64,000 nt of DNA, taken from positions 2,790,001 through 2,854,000 of the forward strand of contig NZ_PEEU01000001.1 of the NCBI RefSeq assembly GCF_002754195.1, read 5' to 3'. The translations under genes and the position numbers were made by a program. How positions within the stretch are numbered: the first letter of the stretch is position 1; every line of letters starts with the position of its first letter. Of this stretch, positions 1 through 9,137 are shown piece after piece. This DNA comes from Flavobacterium sp. 9 (GTDB taxonomy: Bacteria > Bacteroidota > Bacteroidia > Flavobacteriales > Flavobacteriaceae). Below the pieces are notes generated by a model. The model saw only the letters and a program-made list of their open reading frames with translations, was not told the DNA's origin and did no database searches.

Positions 1-1125
1 CCTTGTGGTAATGGATTAACGGTTATCGTTGCGGAACCTCCGGTGAAACCGGAACTTCTTATACAGGTATTTGCATCGGTAACAGAAACTAAAGTATAGG
101 TTGTTGTGCTTAAAACTGAGGTAACTGCTGTTGCAAAAGCTGCTCCGCTTGCTACACTCACACTACGATTGGCAACTCCGTCATTATAAACTACCGTAAA
201 AGGTCCTGTTCCGGATGTTGCGGTAAAAGTTAATTGTCCAGCACCAGTTGCACAAAATGGGCCATTGGCTGACAAGCTTCCTTGTGGTAATGGATTAACG
301 GTTATCGTTGCTGAACTTCCGGTGAAACCGGAACTTCTTATACAAGTATTTGCATCGGTAACCGAAACTAAAGTATAAGTTGTTGTACTTAAAACCGGTG
401 TAACAGCTGTTGCAAAAGCTGTTCCGCTTACTACACTATTTGCGGTACGATTTGTAACACCATCATTATAAACCACAGTAAATGGTCCGGTTCCGGATGT
501 TGCGGTAAAAGTCAATTGTCCAGCGCCGGTCGCACAAAATGGACCATTGGCTGATAAGGTTCCTTGTGGTAATGGATTAACGGTTATCGTTGCTGAACCT
601 CCGGTGAAACCGGAACTTCTTATACAAGTATTTGCATCGGTAACCGAAACTAAAGTATAAGTTGTTGTACTTAAAACTGGTGTGACGGCTGTTGCAAAAG
701 CTGTTCCGCTTACTACACTATTTGCAGTGCGATTTGTAACGCCATCATTATAAATCACAGTAAATGGTCCTGTTCCGGATGTTGCGGTAAAAGTCAATTG
801 TCCGGCGCCAGTTGCGCAAAATGGACCATTGGCTGATAAGCTTCCTTGTGGTAATGGCCTAACGGTGATCGTAGCTGAACCTCCTGTGAAACCAGAACTT
901 CGTACGCAAGTATTTGCATCGGTAACCGAAACTAAAGTATAAGTTGTTGTACTTATAACTGGTGTAACAGCGGTTGCAAAAGCTGTTCCGCTTACTACAC
1001 TATTTGCAGTACGATTTGTAACGCCATCATTATAAACTACCGTAAACGGTCCTGTTCCGGATGTTGCGGTAAAGGTCAATTGTCCAGCGCCAGTTGCACA
1101 AAATGGGCCATTGGCTGACAAGCTT
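1..1125 (-). repeat. Tandem 279/282-bp coding repeats (4 units in view)
   Basis: The phrase CCTTGTGG recurs at 1, 280, 562, 844 and 1126, giving one 279-bp unit and three 282-bp units. All stay in the reverse reading frame and encode 93-94 residues each. The 279-bp unit differs by one codon. The array may continue past position 1. Confidence 0.9.
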
Positions 1126-2516
1126 CCTTGTGGGGATGGATTAACAGTTACGGTTGTTGCTGTAGAATTTAATGTAGAGCAAGTACCACTTTGCACTACA
1201 GCTCTAAATTGTGTAGTTTGTGTAAGTGCGTCCGAAGTATATGTTGTTGTTGTATTTGCAACAGATGTAGGTGTCCAAGTTGAAAACGGAGTTGTTGAAT
1301 ATTCCCATCTTAGAACTGAACCTACATTTCCCGTTAATAATAAAGGACCGCTTGTCGAACCATTGCAAATTGTAGTGCCTCCGCCAACTGATCCGGCTAC
1401 TGTCAACGGCGAAATTGTTACAGTAGTTGAAATTCCTGAAATGGGAGAAACACAAACTCCAGAAGATAATCCTGTAACAGCAATAGAACTTGTGCCTGTA
1501 GTTGTTAAGCCTACAGCTGTAAAAGTTCCTGTACCAGCTGTAGTTACTGTCATTGCTGCAGTCAATCCTGTCGCGGCTGGTGTGCCTCGATTATAAGTAA
1601 CGGTATAAATACCTATAGGTAAAGATGCAGCACTCGATGTAACTGTTACGGAAGATGTTCCTGGAGTAATACAAACATTCGTTGCTGATATTCCCGTAAT
1701 ATTATAAGTTGGACATGTATAAGTAACTGTAACTTGTCCATGAGCTCCTGAACCTCCTACTTGAGAAGGATTTCCTACGGTGTGCAATCCACCACTACCG
1801 CCACCACCGGGTGGGCTACCTACATTTCCTGGTCCATTACCTAATAATAAAGTTGAAAGAGCTGCACCTCCGGCACCACCTCCGGTACCACCAGCATTAC
1901 CACCAGCCCCAGATGAAAGACCCAAACTTAATAAGGCAGCATTTCCATTTCCTCCATTTATCCCAGAAGCTGTTGAAATGGAACCAATCGAAGCACTGCC
2001 TAATCCACCTGCTCCACCACTAGGTGTACCGCCTGCTGTATTGGCTGTACCTCCTGCTCCACCAACTGCTAAAATAACTGTTTCAAAACCTTGTATTGTT
2101 GAACTGCCTCCTGCTGTTCCACTTGAAGTTGTTCCAGTAACCGCTCCGGCAACTTTAATATTTAAAGACACTCCTGATAATGGATTAACTGTTATAAGAC
2201 CATTTGCATATGCGCCTCCACCTCCTCCTGCACCACTTCTTCCGCTAAGTAAAGGAGAAATACCCGCACCTCCTCCAGCACCCCCAGCACCCCATGCCTT
2301 AATATCCATAGAGGTAATCCCTGCCGGAATAACTACTGTGCCGTCAGCTGTAAATATATGTGGTGGCTGAGCCCATAATGATGTGCATATAAAAGATAGA
2401 ACTAAAGCTAGTTTGAACTTCGCACTATGAAATGTTTTTCTATTTTGTTCATTTCGAAAAAAAGATTCCTTTAGAAATGGAAGAAAAATCAAATAATTAA
2501 GTAAGGCTTTTTTCAT
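1..2516 (-). CDS. Giant repeat-containing secreted surface protein, C-terminus beyond window (partial)
   Basis: The reading frame is open from an ATG at 2516 to the window edge, giving at least 838 residues. An in-frame ATG lies 9 bp upstream at 2525. I prefer 2516 because the leader aligns with those of the genes starting at 8401 and 20602, where the position equivalent to the upstream ATG is ACG. The N-terminus has a long basic stretch, then a hydrophobic signal core (about residues 35-49) ending SLWA|Q. A glycine-rich domain (WGAGGAGG, about 65-260) and Ig-like sequence follow. Next come four tandem units of 93-94 residues (key piece FCATGAGQLTFTA), encoded by 279-282 bp repeats. The domain order matches its neighbours at 2996 and 13178, so a T9SS sorting tail is expected outside the window (inference). 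Probable role is adhesion at the cell surface. Confidence 0.85.
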   Translation of the reverse strand, partial: MKKALLNYLIFLPFLKESFFRNEQNRKTFHSAKFKLALVLSFICTSLWAQPPHIFTADGTVVIPAGITSMDIKAWGAGGAGGGAGISPLLSGRSGAGGGGGAYANGLITVNPLSGVSLNIKVAGAVTGTTSSGTAGGSSTIQGFETVILAVGGAGGTANTAGGTPSGGAGGLGSASIGSISTASGINGGNGNAALLSLGLSSGAGGNAGGTGGGAGGAALSTLLLGNGPGNVGSPPGGGGSGGLHTVGNPSQVGGSGAHGQVTVTYTCPTYNITGISATNVCITPGTSSVTVTSSAASLPIGIYTVTYNRGTPAATGLTAAMTVTTAGTGTFTAVGLTTTGTSSIAVTGLSSGVCVSPISGISTTVTISPLTVAGSVGGGTTICNGSTSGPLLLTGNVGSVLRWEYSTTPFSTWTPTSVANTTTTYTSDALTQTTQFRAVVQSGTCSTLNSTATTVTVNPSPQGSLSANGPFCATGAGQLTFTATSGTGPFTVVYNDGVTNRTANSVVSGTAFATAVTPVISTTTYTLVSVTDANTCVRSSGFTGGSATITVRPLPQGSLSANGPFCATGAGQLTFTATSGTGPFTVIYNDGVTNRTANSVVSGTAFATAVTPVLSTTTYTLVSVTDANTCIRSSGFTGGSATITVNPLPQGTLSANGPFCATGAGQLTFTATSGTGPFTVVYNDGVTNRTANSVVSGTAFATAVTPVLSTTTYTLVSVTDANTCIRSSGFTGSSATITVNPLPQGSLSANGPFCATGAGQLTFTATSGTGPFTVVYNDGVANRSVSVASGAAFATAVTSVLSTTTYTLVSVTDANTCIRSSGFTGGSATITVNPLPQ

Positions 2517-2995
2517 AAGAGGCATTTTAAATAATTAAAAAAACAGACCCATAATCAAATTATGAATCCTCTTAAAAAACTTTAGATACCATATAAGCAG
2601 AACAGGAACGCAAAAAAACGTTCTGAAAACTTAGAAAGAGATGTAGAAATAAACGTTAAGTACTTATTTGCTTATTTAATGGTATTTAAATTTAACAATC
2701 AGTATTTAGGCGAATAAAAAACTAAAAAATCATCTTAGTTTTTAAGAGTAGTGATTAAAATTGTATTACAACAGGCTTTTATATAAGTTCGTCGACTATA
2801 ACCTACAACAAGGTACGATTTTATTTACAATATAAAAATATTTTAACGTAAAGAGTTGTTTTTTAACATATTGAAATCAATAACACTCTGTTTTAGAAAA
2901 AAATGTTAATACTCAAAAACCTCTGAGGAAAAGTTATTGCACAAAAAAAATCCATTCCGTAAAACGAAATGGATTCCTTACTTTTTAAAATATTA
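2517..2995. other. 479-bp intergenic region between two surface-protein genes
   Basis: AT-rich spacer with no convincing ORF. It holds the leader of the gene starting at 2516, including an AGGCA (reverse TGCCT) motif just before the start that matches two other leaders. It also holds the hairpin terminator of the gene ending at 2996. No clear TAnnTTTG promoter box was found. Confidence 0.6.
2943..2975 (-). terminator. Hairpin terminator of the 1801-residue surface protein
   Basis: Arms 2949-2960 (AATCCATTCCGT) and 2964-2975 pair with one mismatch. On the minus strand they are followed by a run of eight T. Near-identical hairpins follow three other surface-protein genes in this window. Confidence 0.85.
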
Positions 2996-5900
2996 TCACT
3001 CAAATATAACCTTTCTGGAGGTTGAATGCCCATTTTCTAAAACAATTCTAACCAGTAGAACCTGATTTCCGGATTGCAAATTTGATATCAACAATTCAGT
3101 ATTCGTTATTTTATTTTTATGATAAAGCATTTTTCCTGAAACGTCAAACAGGACAACTTCTCTAAGTGATTCTTTAGTTGATGTTACTTTTATAATTTTA
3201 TCTTTTACGGATACCAAAACATCATTTTCAGGATTTTCAAAATCTCCTGTTCCAAGGGTTTTATCTATATAACTAATAGTAAAGCGATCAGTAAAAGTTC
3301 CTATTGCAGTTGTAAATGTATAATTACCAGCTTTTAAGTTTGTAACCTTTCCTGTTAATTTATCTTCCAGATATACTCCCTGATTATTGAAAAGCCCATC
3401 AGCGTGATCGATTGCAATAGTAAAATCGCCTGCAATGGTCGTTTTATATCCTAATGGAACCTTATCAGTATCTAAAAATGGTAATGCCCGACCTTGAATC
3501 GTTAGTTTTTCACTTTCATTTATACTGTAAAAATCTATAAAACTATTACTTTCCATTGTAGTTGCATCATAATTAACATCCCAACTATTTGATGCTCCTT
3601 CGATATAACTAATTAACAGTTGTTTGAAAGCTCCCTTAGTATTGGTTAAATTCAGCCATAAACGATTTTTTTCTAAAACTCTTGTTTTTGTTGTTTTGAA
3701 AAACTCTCCATTGTTTCCGCCAACTCGCATGTCATTTGTAAACTTAACAGGGTCCGGGCCTGAAGCCTGCATAAAGAAAGACTGACAAGCAGCTATTTTT
3801 CCTGATGGTGGGGATTCATAAGTTCCGTCAGGCAATCTGGCTCCAGTTGAAATTCCACCGGACAAACTAAAAACAGCATAATCGTTACTGGTATAATCAT
3901 AAGTGCCACCAGTTGAAGCTGTGCTGCTTGGAGGAGTATTATGTGTCCAAAAGTATAAAGCTCCAACATCTACAGACGGTGATGCGAAATGATTTGTATT
4001 AATAAATTCCTCTGCATCTATTGCTGATGGATAAGGATTTCCTATTAAACTCCATTTTGTTGCAAAAAGCGGAACTGAATAATCTCCATTATTAGGAACA
4101 CCAGTAAAAACTGCAGGATAAATTGCAGGAGCAGTAATAGAAAAATTTTGTGGTGCTCTGATTACATATCCTATAGCAGGTTTCATTTCATCTGTTCCGT
4201 TTAAATTGATATGCCATGCATCTGCTGAAGAATCATAGCTCTCATATTTGTCTAATAATGTCCCTGGTGACAAGTCATGCATTGTATAAGCTGGAATTCT
4301 GGTTATTGGCGCTGACCAATAGGTAAAATCATATCGACGAACCGGTTCTGTATCTCTATGATATATAATGTTTCCTGTATTAACTGCATTCGTTATTTGT
4401 ACCAGACTGGCATCATTCATAAATATCAAATTAGTTCCAGCTCCTGAATCAACATTTAGTTCTTTTTCTATTGTTAATGTATGTCCTGAATTTATGGTTA
4501 CACTTTTTCCGGAATCAATCTTACATGAGCAGACATTTAAATCTCCTGTTGATTGATAATCTCCAGAAAATTCAACACTATCTGTATTTAAAGGAAGACC
4601 TCCTTTGGACCAAACTGTTCCGTCCCAAATATTTGTAATTGGTGCCTTAATCTCTAAACTTATTGTTGGTAGCGAAGCGCAATTCACCCCATCTTCAATC
4701 GTAAAATTATAATTTCCGGGTAATAAATTAGAAATTGTATAAGTGGTTCCAGAAGCCGAATAAGTTCTCAAAACAGTTCCGCTTTGAGTAATAACCCATG
4801 TTGGTGTAGAAAGTAAACCATTTAATACAATACTTCCTGTTGGATTACTGCAAGTAGGTTGTGTAATTGTTCCGGATATTGGAGTAGATGGCAAAGGTTT
4901 TACCACAATAGTTCCCGCAGCACTAACAGGTCCACAACCTCCTGTTAATGGAATACTATAATTAAAAGTCCCTGACTGTGTTGGAGTACCACTTATCGTA
5001 ATTGTATTGGATGCCCAACTTGCAGAAACTCCTGTTGGTAAATTTACCGGCACACCAATTCCCGTTGCACCAGGAGTGGTATGTGTAATATTTGGCATTA
5101 TAGTGTGAGAACAAATTGATGGAGATGTTGACGCTGCTCCAACTGTATCTAAATTTACAACAATTGTTCCGGTTGCATTCACTACACTACAACCTCCCGT
5201 TAATGGAATAGTATAACTAAAAGTCCCCGACTCTGTTGGCGTACCACTTATCGTAATTGTATTGGATGCCCAACTTGCAGAAACTCCCGCAGGCAAATTT
5301 AACGATGCTCCAATTCCTGTTGCGCCAGTAGTAGTATGCGTAATATTAGGCATCAAGGTATTTATACATAATATTGGAGAGGAAGAAGCTCCTGTAACAG
5401 TGTTTTCTGCGTTAACAATAACCGGATAGATATCTGTGACTGTGTAAGCTGTAGAACACGATGGCGAAGCAGTTACGGTCATCGTTAATGTAATCTGTTT
5501 TCCAGCATCGGCGGCTGCGGCTGTATATGTAGGTGTTAATGTTGTGGCTCCTGCCGAAATTGTTCCAGCGCCATTATGTGTCCATAAAATGGTTCCGTTT
5601 GAAGCGTTTGCCTCTCCGCTCGCGAGTGTAACTGATCCGTTTGAACACGTACTTTGCGTACCGGAAATTGACGCTGTAGGTGCAGCCTGAATATTTATAG
5701 TATAAGCTGCTGTGGCGATTTGTGGCATACAAGCATTAGTACTTGTAACTGTCATTGTTAAAACAACTGTTCTAGCAGCTCCCCCCATAACCGGAGTATA
5801 GGTCGGTGTCAATGTAGTATCATTTGTTAAAGTACCTGCACCACCGCTAAACGTCCATTTTATATTTCCATTTGTTGCCGATGCTCCTGTTACGGTTACA

Positions 5901-8401
5901 GATTGATTAGAACATATTGTTGCACTTCCGCCAGCAATTGCAGTGGGCAAACCTTGTACTGTTACGGTTGCCGCCGGAGAATCTGCACTTGAACATCCAC
6001 CTGAATTAACTGCTTTTACAGTATAACTACCGGCTGCAGTAGCAAATATAGATGAACCCGTTTCTCCTGTAGACCAAACATATGTATATGCAGCATTAGG
6101 ACTAACTACATTAAGACTTACTCCATCTGTCTGACAAATTGTGCTAGAAGTTGGTGAAATAGCAGGAACCGCAGGCACAGGCGTAGTTGAAGTGTTTGCT
6201 ATTGTAGAATTTGCACTTGTTCCACAGTTATTTGTTGCTCGCACTCTATAATAATAGATCGTATTTGCCGATAATCCTGTAATATTTTTCGTTAGCACAT
6301 TACCAACATTTAAACCATTGTAAGCGGGTAATATATTCGCCGTAAAAGCTCCGCCCGGCTGGGTTGAAACATCTATAATATAACTTGTTGCACGAGTAGC
6401 CAAAGCCCAATTTATTGTAATTTGAGTACATGTTTGCCCTGTAGGTGTACTTACTGTAGGCACAGTTGGCGTTCCTGAACCTCCCGTTGTAGTGCCATAC
6501 ATTATAATATTAGAATTAGCACTTGTACCACAAGTATTAGTAGCTCTAATTCTGTAATAATATGTAGTATTCGCATTTAATCCGGTTACATCGAAAGTAA
6601 GCACATTTCCAACATTCAAACCATTGTAAGCGGCTAATATATTATTTGTAAAAGCAGTTCCAGATGCTTGGGTAGAGACATCTATAATATAACTTGTTGC
6701 TCTTAAAGCCGAAGACCAATTTGCTGTAAATTGAGAACATGTTTGACCTGATCCTGCATTTGCAGTAGGCGTTGCAGGAATTCCAGCTGCGGTATTAGTT
6801 GTAGTACTATATGCAATAATACTAGAACTTGCACTTGTAGCACAACTATTAGTAGCTCTAACTCTATAATAATAGTTTGTATTTACAGCCAATCCTGTAA
6901 CATCTTTCGTTAAAACATTTCCAACATTTAAATTATTGTAGCCAACTAACATATTTGCATTAAAGTTGGCGCCATTTTGTGTAGATACATCTAAAAAATA
7001 ACTAGTTGCACCTGATACTGCTGCCCAACTTGCAGTTATTTGTGAACACGTTCTTCCCGAACCCGCATTTGCGTTTGGCACTGCAGGAGCTACTGTAGTT
7101 GCATATGTTATAATATTAGAATTAGCACTAACGCAAGTACCATTATAAGCTCTTACTCTATAATAATAAGTATCATTTACCAAACCAGTTATATTAAATG
7201 TAAGCACATTGCCAACATTACGCGCGCTATAACCTGTAACAAAAGTCGCAAAAGTATTATCTGTAGAAACATCTAATTCGTAATACGATGCACCTGAAAC
7301 AGCTTGCCAATTAGCAGTTATTTGAGTACAAGTAGCACCAGTACCTGCTAAAGCTACCGGAGCTGTTCCTGATGAATTTACTACAACTGTCGCTAAATTA
7401 AATTGTGTTATTGTCGAAGTACAATTTTCAGAAGCTACTGTGCTTGATCCGGATGTTAAGGCAGTAATTTTTATAAATTTAGAACCAACAGCAGTAAAAC
7501 CAGTTGCAATAAAAGATCCGGTTCCGGCTGTTGTTACATTCATTGATGAAGGAGTTTGTGCGACTCCTTGTATTTCATAAGAAACTTTATAAAGACCAAT
7601 AGGTAAAGTTCCTGTTAAAGTAATTTCTGAAGAGCTTCCGGAACAAACATTTACTGCTGAAGCAACTGCACTGGTTAGGCTATAAGTTGGACAATTATAA
7701 GAAATGATTACTTTTCCGTCTCCACCATCTCCACCTGCTCTGGCACTTTGAAAAAAAGAAGATCTACCACCACTACCACCACCTCCCGGAGGATTCCCCG
7801 GATTACCCGCATTAGTAACAAAGGCTCCTGTAATTGCAATCCCACCCGTTCCTCCACCATTTGCAGCGTTTCCACCAGCGCCTGAACTAATAACTGATCC
7901 GGTATCATCAACAAAACCTGATTCTCCGGCAAGACCAGGAAATCCAGAGATTGTAGTTGTTCCAACAGATGCTCCACTGGCACCTCCTAAACCTCCTATA
8001 GGTTGGTTTCCTGTATTTACAAGACCTCCTTTTCCTCCATCAGCTTTAAGTGAAAATCCTGTAATGGCAGAAAAACCTCCAAAATTTCCATTTGCACCGG
8101 AAACTCCTTTTCCTCCGGCTCCAACAATTACTGGCAATAAAGCCCCGGATGTTATAGTCAAAGTGGCACTTGCAAACGCACCTCCACCACCTCCGGAACC
8201 AGCTCTTGCACCGCTAAATCCGGGAGGAGGAGTCGAGCTTCCTCCGGCGCCACCGGCACCCCAGGCTTGTACATTGATTGAAGTTATTCCCGCAGGACTA
8301 ACAAATGTTTGTGAACCTGCAACCGAAAATGTGGTTGTAGTTTGTGCGTAGAAAAAAATAGGAAAACAAATCAATGATGGAATAAGTAAAGATCTTTTCA
8401 T
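2996..8401 (-). CDS. T9SS-secreted surface protein with glycine-rich, FN3 and Ig-like domains (1801 aa)
   Basis: Signal peptide of about 19 residues ending FFYA|Q. A glycine-rich domain (about 30-230; WGAGGAGG) follows, then an Ig-like stretch. Four fibronectin-III-like repeats span about 350-740; each has a TQITANW-like start and a YYYRVRA core. PKD/Ig-like repeats run to about 1160, including two copies built around SGTP and a Cys-rich edge. The C-terminal module starts near 1257 (WDGTVWSKGG) and contains RRYDFTYW and IGNPYPSAID. The last 80 residues (from LGTGDFEN to RKVIFE) resemble the tail NCBI curators call T9SS sorting signal type C. Known T9SS cargo is exported across the outer membrane and often surface-anchored; adhesion is inferred. 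It carries its own terminator and is probably monocistronic. Confidence 0.88.
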   Translation of the reverse strand: MKRSLLIPSLICFPIFFYAQTTTTFSVAGSQTFVSPAGITSINVQAWGAGGAGGSSTPPPGFSGARAGSGGGGGAFASATLTITSGALLPVIVGAGGKGVSGANGNFGGFSAITGFSLKADGGKGGLVNTGNQPIGGLGGASGASVGTTTISGFPGLAGESGFVDDTGSVISSGAGGNAANGGGTGGIAITGAFVTNAGNPGNPPGGGGSGGRSSFFQSARAGGDGGDGKVIISYNCPTYSLTSAVASAVNVCSGSSSEITLTGTLPIGLYKVSYEIQGVAQTPSSMNVTTAGTGSFIATGFTAVGSKFIKITALTSGSSTVASENCTSTITQFNLATVVVNSSGTAPVALAGTGATCTQITANWQAVSGASYYELDVSTDNTFATFVTGYSARNVGNVLTFNITGLVNDTYYYRVRAYNGTCVSANSNIITYATTVAPAVPNANAGSGRTCSQITASWAAVSGATSYFLDVSTQNGANFNANMLVGYNNLNVGNVLTKDVTGLAVNTNYYYRVRATNSCATSASSSIIAYSTTTNTAAGIPATPTANAGSGQTCSQFTANWSSALRATSYIIDVSTQASGTAFTNNILAAYNGLNVGNVLTFDVTGLNANTTYYYRIRATNTCGTSANSNIIMYGTTTGGSGTPTVPTVSTPTGQTCTQITINWALATRATSYIIDVSTQPGGAFTANILPAYNGLNVGNVLTKNITGLSANTIYYYRVRATNNCGTSANSTIANTSTTPVPAVPAISPTSSTICQTDGVSLNVVSPNAAYTYVWSTGETGSSIFATAAGSYTVKAVNSGGCSSADSPAATVTVQGLPTAIAGGSATICSNQSVTVTGASATNGNIKWTFSGGAGTLTNDTTLTPTYTPVMGGAARTVVLTMTVTSTNACMPQIATAAYTINIQAAPTASISGTQSTCSNGSVTLASGEANASNGTILWTHNGAGTISAGATTLTPTYTAAAADAGKQITLTMTVTASPSCSTAYTVTDIYPVIVNAENTVTGASSSPILCINTLMPNITHTTTGATGIGASLNLPAGVSASWASNTITISGTPTESGTFSYTIPLTGGCSVVNATGTIVVNLDTVGAASTSPSICSHTIMPNITHTTPGATGIGVPVNLPTGVSASWASNTITISGTPTQSGTFNYSIPLTGGCGPVSAAGTIVVKPLPSTPISGTITQPTCSNPTGSIVLNGLLSTPTWVITQSGTVLRTYSASGTTYTISNLLPGNYNFTIEDGVNCASLPTISLEIKAPITNIWDGTVWSKGGLPLNTDSVEFSGDYQSTGDLNVCSCKIDSGKSVTINSGHTLTIEKELNVDSGAGTNLIFMNDASLVQITNAVNTGNIIYHRDTEPVRRYDFTYWSAPITRIPAYTMHDLSPGTLLDKYESYDSSADAWHINLNGTDEMKPAIGYVIRAPQNFSITAPAIYPAVFTGVPNNGDYSVPLFATKWSLIGNPYPSAIDAEEFINTNHFASPSVDVGALYFWTHNTPPSSTASTGGTYDYTSNDYAVFSLSGGISTGARLPDGTYESPPSGKIAACQSFFMQASGPDPVKFTNDMRVGGNNGEFFKTTKTRVLEKNRLWLNLTNTKGAFKQLLISYIEGASNSWDVNYDATTMESNSFIDFYSINESEKLTIQGRALPFLDTDKVPLGYKTTIAGDFTIAIDHADGLFNNQGVYLEDKLTGKVTNLKAGNYTFTTAIGTFTDRFTISYIDKTLGTGDFENPENDVLVSVKDKIIKVTSTKESLREVVLFDVSGKMLYHKNKITNTELLISNLQSGNQVLLVRIVLENGHSTSRKVIFE

Positions 8402-9081
8402 ATCAAGGCGTTTTAAATCATTAAAAAATCAGATTCAGTTGAAAATCATTTTTAGACTATTTAAATACCGCAATTTCGAATCAGAACAATAAAAAAGAGA
8501 TGATTAAGACATGACGTATGAACACAAATGTTATAGAAAAATTGGAACATGAATTTCACAAATTGACACTAAACTTAATGTTTAGTTGGTGAATTTAATT
8601 GTACGAACTAATTCGTGAAATTTGTGTTTACTTTTTTTATTCTACGTTCAGACTGTCGTCATTAAGATGTACTTTTTTGTTTATTTAGTGTGGTACTTAA
8701 ATTAAACAATCAGTAGTTGCAAATAGGTAGAAGGGCTCTGAAAAAAAAATATTTTTGTTTACATTTTTAATACTTCTGAGAGCAGTTTTAACAAAATGTA
8801 ATAGTAAAATTCCGTTAAATAAAGTGTAGTAACAATTTACAAAATATTATTCAACCTATTAAAAAACAGATACTTATAATTTAAAAATCAAATATTTTTA
8901 AGTAATTTCGCATAAAGTTTTTTTTTTAATGTAGTTCATCATTTAAATAATGTAACTCATCCAAATAAATAAAATGCTAATTCTGAAATTTTTATGGTTT
9001 TAGTACCCAATTTGGAAAAACAAGAGGTAATTTAATCTCAAAAAACGTCTGACAAATACATCAGATCAAAAATTATTGCAT
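8402..9081. other. 680-bp intergenic region with a weak palindromic cluster
   Basis: This is the upstream region of the gene starting at 8401. I see no credible gene. Near 8551-8622 there is nested symmetry: an outer pair AATTTCAC (8552-8559) and GTGAAATT (8615-8622) around an inner hairpin ACTAAAC (8568-8574) and GTTTAGT (8580-8586). This could be an old repeat or a leader structure. The rest is AT-rich without obvious signal. Confidence 0.5.
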
Positions 9082-9113
9082 AAAAAAATCCAATCTGTTT
9101 TGCAGAATGGATT
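9082..9113 (-). terminator. Hairpin terminator of the delta-60 propeller protein
   Basis: Arms 9087-9097 (AATCCAATCTG) and 9103-9113 pair with one mismatch, followed on the minus strand by a T run. It belongs to the AATCCATTC...GAATGGATT hairpin family seen after the sister genes. Confidence 0.8.
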
Positions 9114-9137
9114 GTAAAAATTTTGAAAAAGATCTTC

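Noticed and set aside
1111..2370. Long plus-strand open frames rich in Pro, Val and Ala opposite the first surface-protein gene
   Set aside because: They are antisense shadows: Gly, Thr and Ala codons of the minus-strand gene read as Pro, Val and Ala. The minus frame has the signal peptide, domains and repeats.
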